The notes under the pieces: generated by a model
The model's database searches: none
Told to the model about the DNA's origin: nothing
Seen by the model: the letters and a program-made list of their open reading frames with translations, nothing else
Source of the DNA: Limnohabitans sp. 63ED37-2
GTDB lineage: Bacteria; Pseudomonadota; Gammaproteobacteria; Burkholderiales; Burkholderiaceae_C
Assembly: GCF_001412535.1 (NCBI RefSeq)
Contig: NZ_CP011774.1
Span: 2,165,501 to 2,229,500, forward strand
Length of the DNA stretch: 64,000 nt
Reading direction: 5' to 3'
Shown here: piece by piece, positions 63,474-64,000 of the stretch
Layout: every line of letters begins with the position of its first letter
Position numbering within the stretch: position 1 is the first letter of the stretch
Translations under genes and position numbers: made by a program

Positions 63474-63497
63474 AAGAGCAGGGATATCCCTGCTCTT
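63474..63497 (+). terminator. dctP-dctQ stem-loop
   Basis: A perfect 12-bp inverted repeat (AAGAGCAGGGAT / ATCCCTGCTCTT) then GTCTTTTG. The weak T run fits a partial terminator or stabiliser giving more receptor than permease. Confidence 0.65.
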
Positions 63498-63590
63498 GTC
63501 TTTTGATTGCTGCTTTTAACTCAAAAATTCACGCGGACGTCACCGCGACAGTTGTTACCTCTCTCATCAGCGCAGCGCGGAGCGTTCACC

Positions 63591-64000
63591 ATGTTTTCAA
63601 ATTTACTAGAGCGGACCGCCCGACTCTGCAGCATCTTGGGCGGAATCGTCATGACCGGCTTGATGCTGATGACCTGCTACAGCCTCATTGGCCGTAACTT
63701 TTTTGACTCTGCCCTGATTGGTGACTTCGAACTCACGGGTGTGGGCGCGGGTGCGGCCATTGCGAAGTTCATGCCCTTGTGCCAACTCAAACGTGAAAAC
63801 ATCATTGTGGATTTTTTCACCGCCAAATGCAGTGCAGCAACCAACCACAGGCTTGACCGCATGGGCGATGTCTTCATGGCGGTGATTTTTGGATTGTTGT
63901 CATGGCGTTGTGCTCTTGGCGCCATCAATGCCAAAGAGACCATGGGCGCTTCGATGCTGCTGGGCTTTCCCGACTGGATTGTGTTTACCAGCATGTGCAT
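63591..64000 (+). CDS. dctQ: TRAP transporter small permease DctQ (cut by window end)
   Basis: The frame is open from the ATG at 63591 to the edge, 136 codons. A hydrophobic start (LGGIVMTGLMLMTCYSLIGR), then KRENIIVDFFTAK and a further TM with SWRCALG are typical of the four-TM DctQ subunit. The GAG ribosome-binding site lies nine bases upstream. The large subunit DctM is expected beyond the edge. Confidence 0.85.
   Translation, partial: MFSNLLERTARLCSILGGIVMTGLMLMTCYSLIGRNFFDSALIGDFELTGVGAGAAIAKFMPLCQLKRENIIVDFFTAKCSAATNHRLDRMGDVFMAVIFGLLSWRCALGAINAKETMGASMLLGFPDWIVFTSMC

Overview
The window looks like a chromosomal segment from a free-living betaproteobacterium of the order Burkholderiales, most likely a Comamonadaceae-type freshwater organism. 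This is inferred from the fairly high GC, the trxA-rho-rpmE2 block, the style of the TRAP, Pst and Phn proteins and the GT39/MATE/PPK2 neighbourhood; there is no rRNA or marker gene that would prove it. I found no tRNA, rRNA, insertion sequence, prophage or CRISPR array.

Layout. 1-8.5 kb is housekeeping: a truncated alpha/beta hydrolase, a TonB-dependent receptor, RhlE helicase, a small unknown, an HI0933-type flavoprotein, thioredoxin, Rho and ribosomal protein L31 type B. 8.6-11.8 kb holds a GT39-like membrane protein and a MATE exporter. From about 11.8 to 60.5 kb almost every gene concerns phosphorus: ppk2; a psd / class III aminotransferase / Mpo1-like / GT4 lipid cluster; ugd-lplT; the complete pstSCAB-phoU-phoB-phoR operon; a 5'-nucleotidase, PhoD and two PhoX phosphatases; a GT28 (MGDG-synthase-like) glycosyltransferase; a ParA-like pair; a gapdh-arsJ-arsR-arsC-acr3 arsenic operon; ppx; sixA-ppk1; an olsB-plcP-GT4 lipid-remodelling operon; and a phosphonate locus (PhnZ-like HD protein, phnCDE, phosphonoacetaldehyde-reductase-like ADH, FAD oxidoreductase, phnX, Nudix). 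60.6-64 kb returns to ordinary metabolism: an ABM protein, MarR, an FAH-family hydrolase, and a TRAP transporter cut off by the window end.

The unifying observation is regulatory. Reading the promoter regions by eye, I find the same signal, 7-mers close to CTGTCAY or TTGACAY repeated exactly 11 bp apart (PhoB boxes), upstream of at least 17 transcription units here, several with three or four phased copies. This links Pi uptake, Pi scavenging from esters and phosphonates, polyphosphate turnover, replacement of phospholipids by ornithine and glycolipids, and arsenate defence (needed because Pst/Pho induction raises arsenate entry) into one contiguous PhoB regulon of about 49 kb. The least explained parts are the psd / aminotransferase / Mpo1-like / GT4 group, which may make an undescribed phosphorus-free lipid, and the Pho-controlled 91-residue protein plus ParA-type ATPase.
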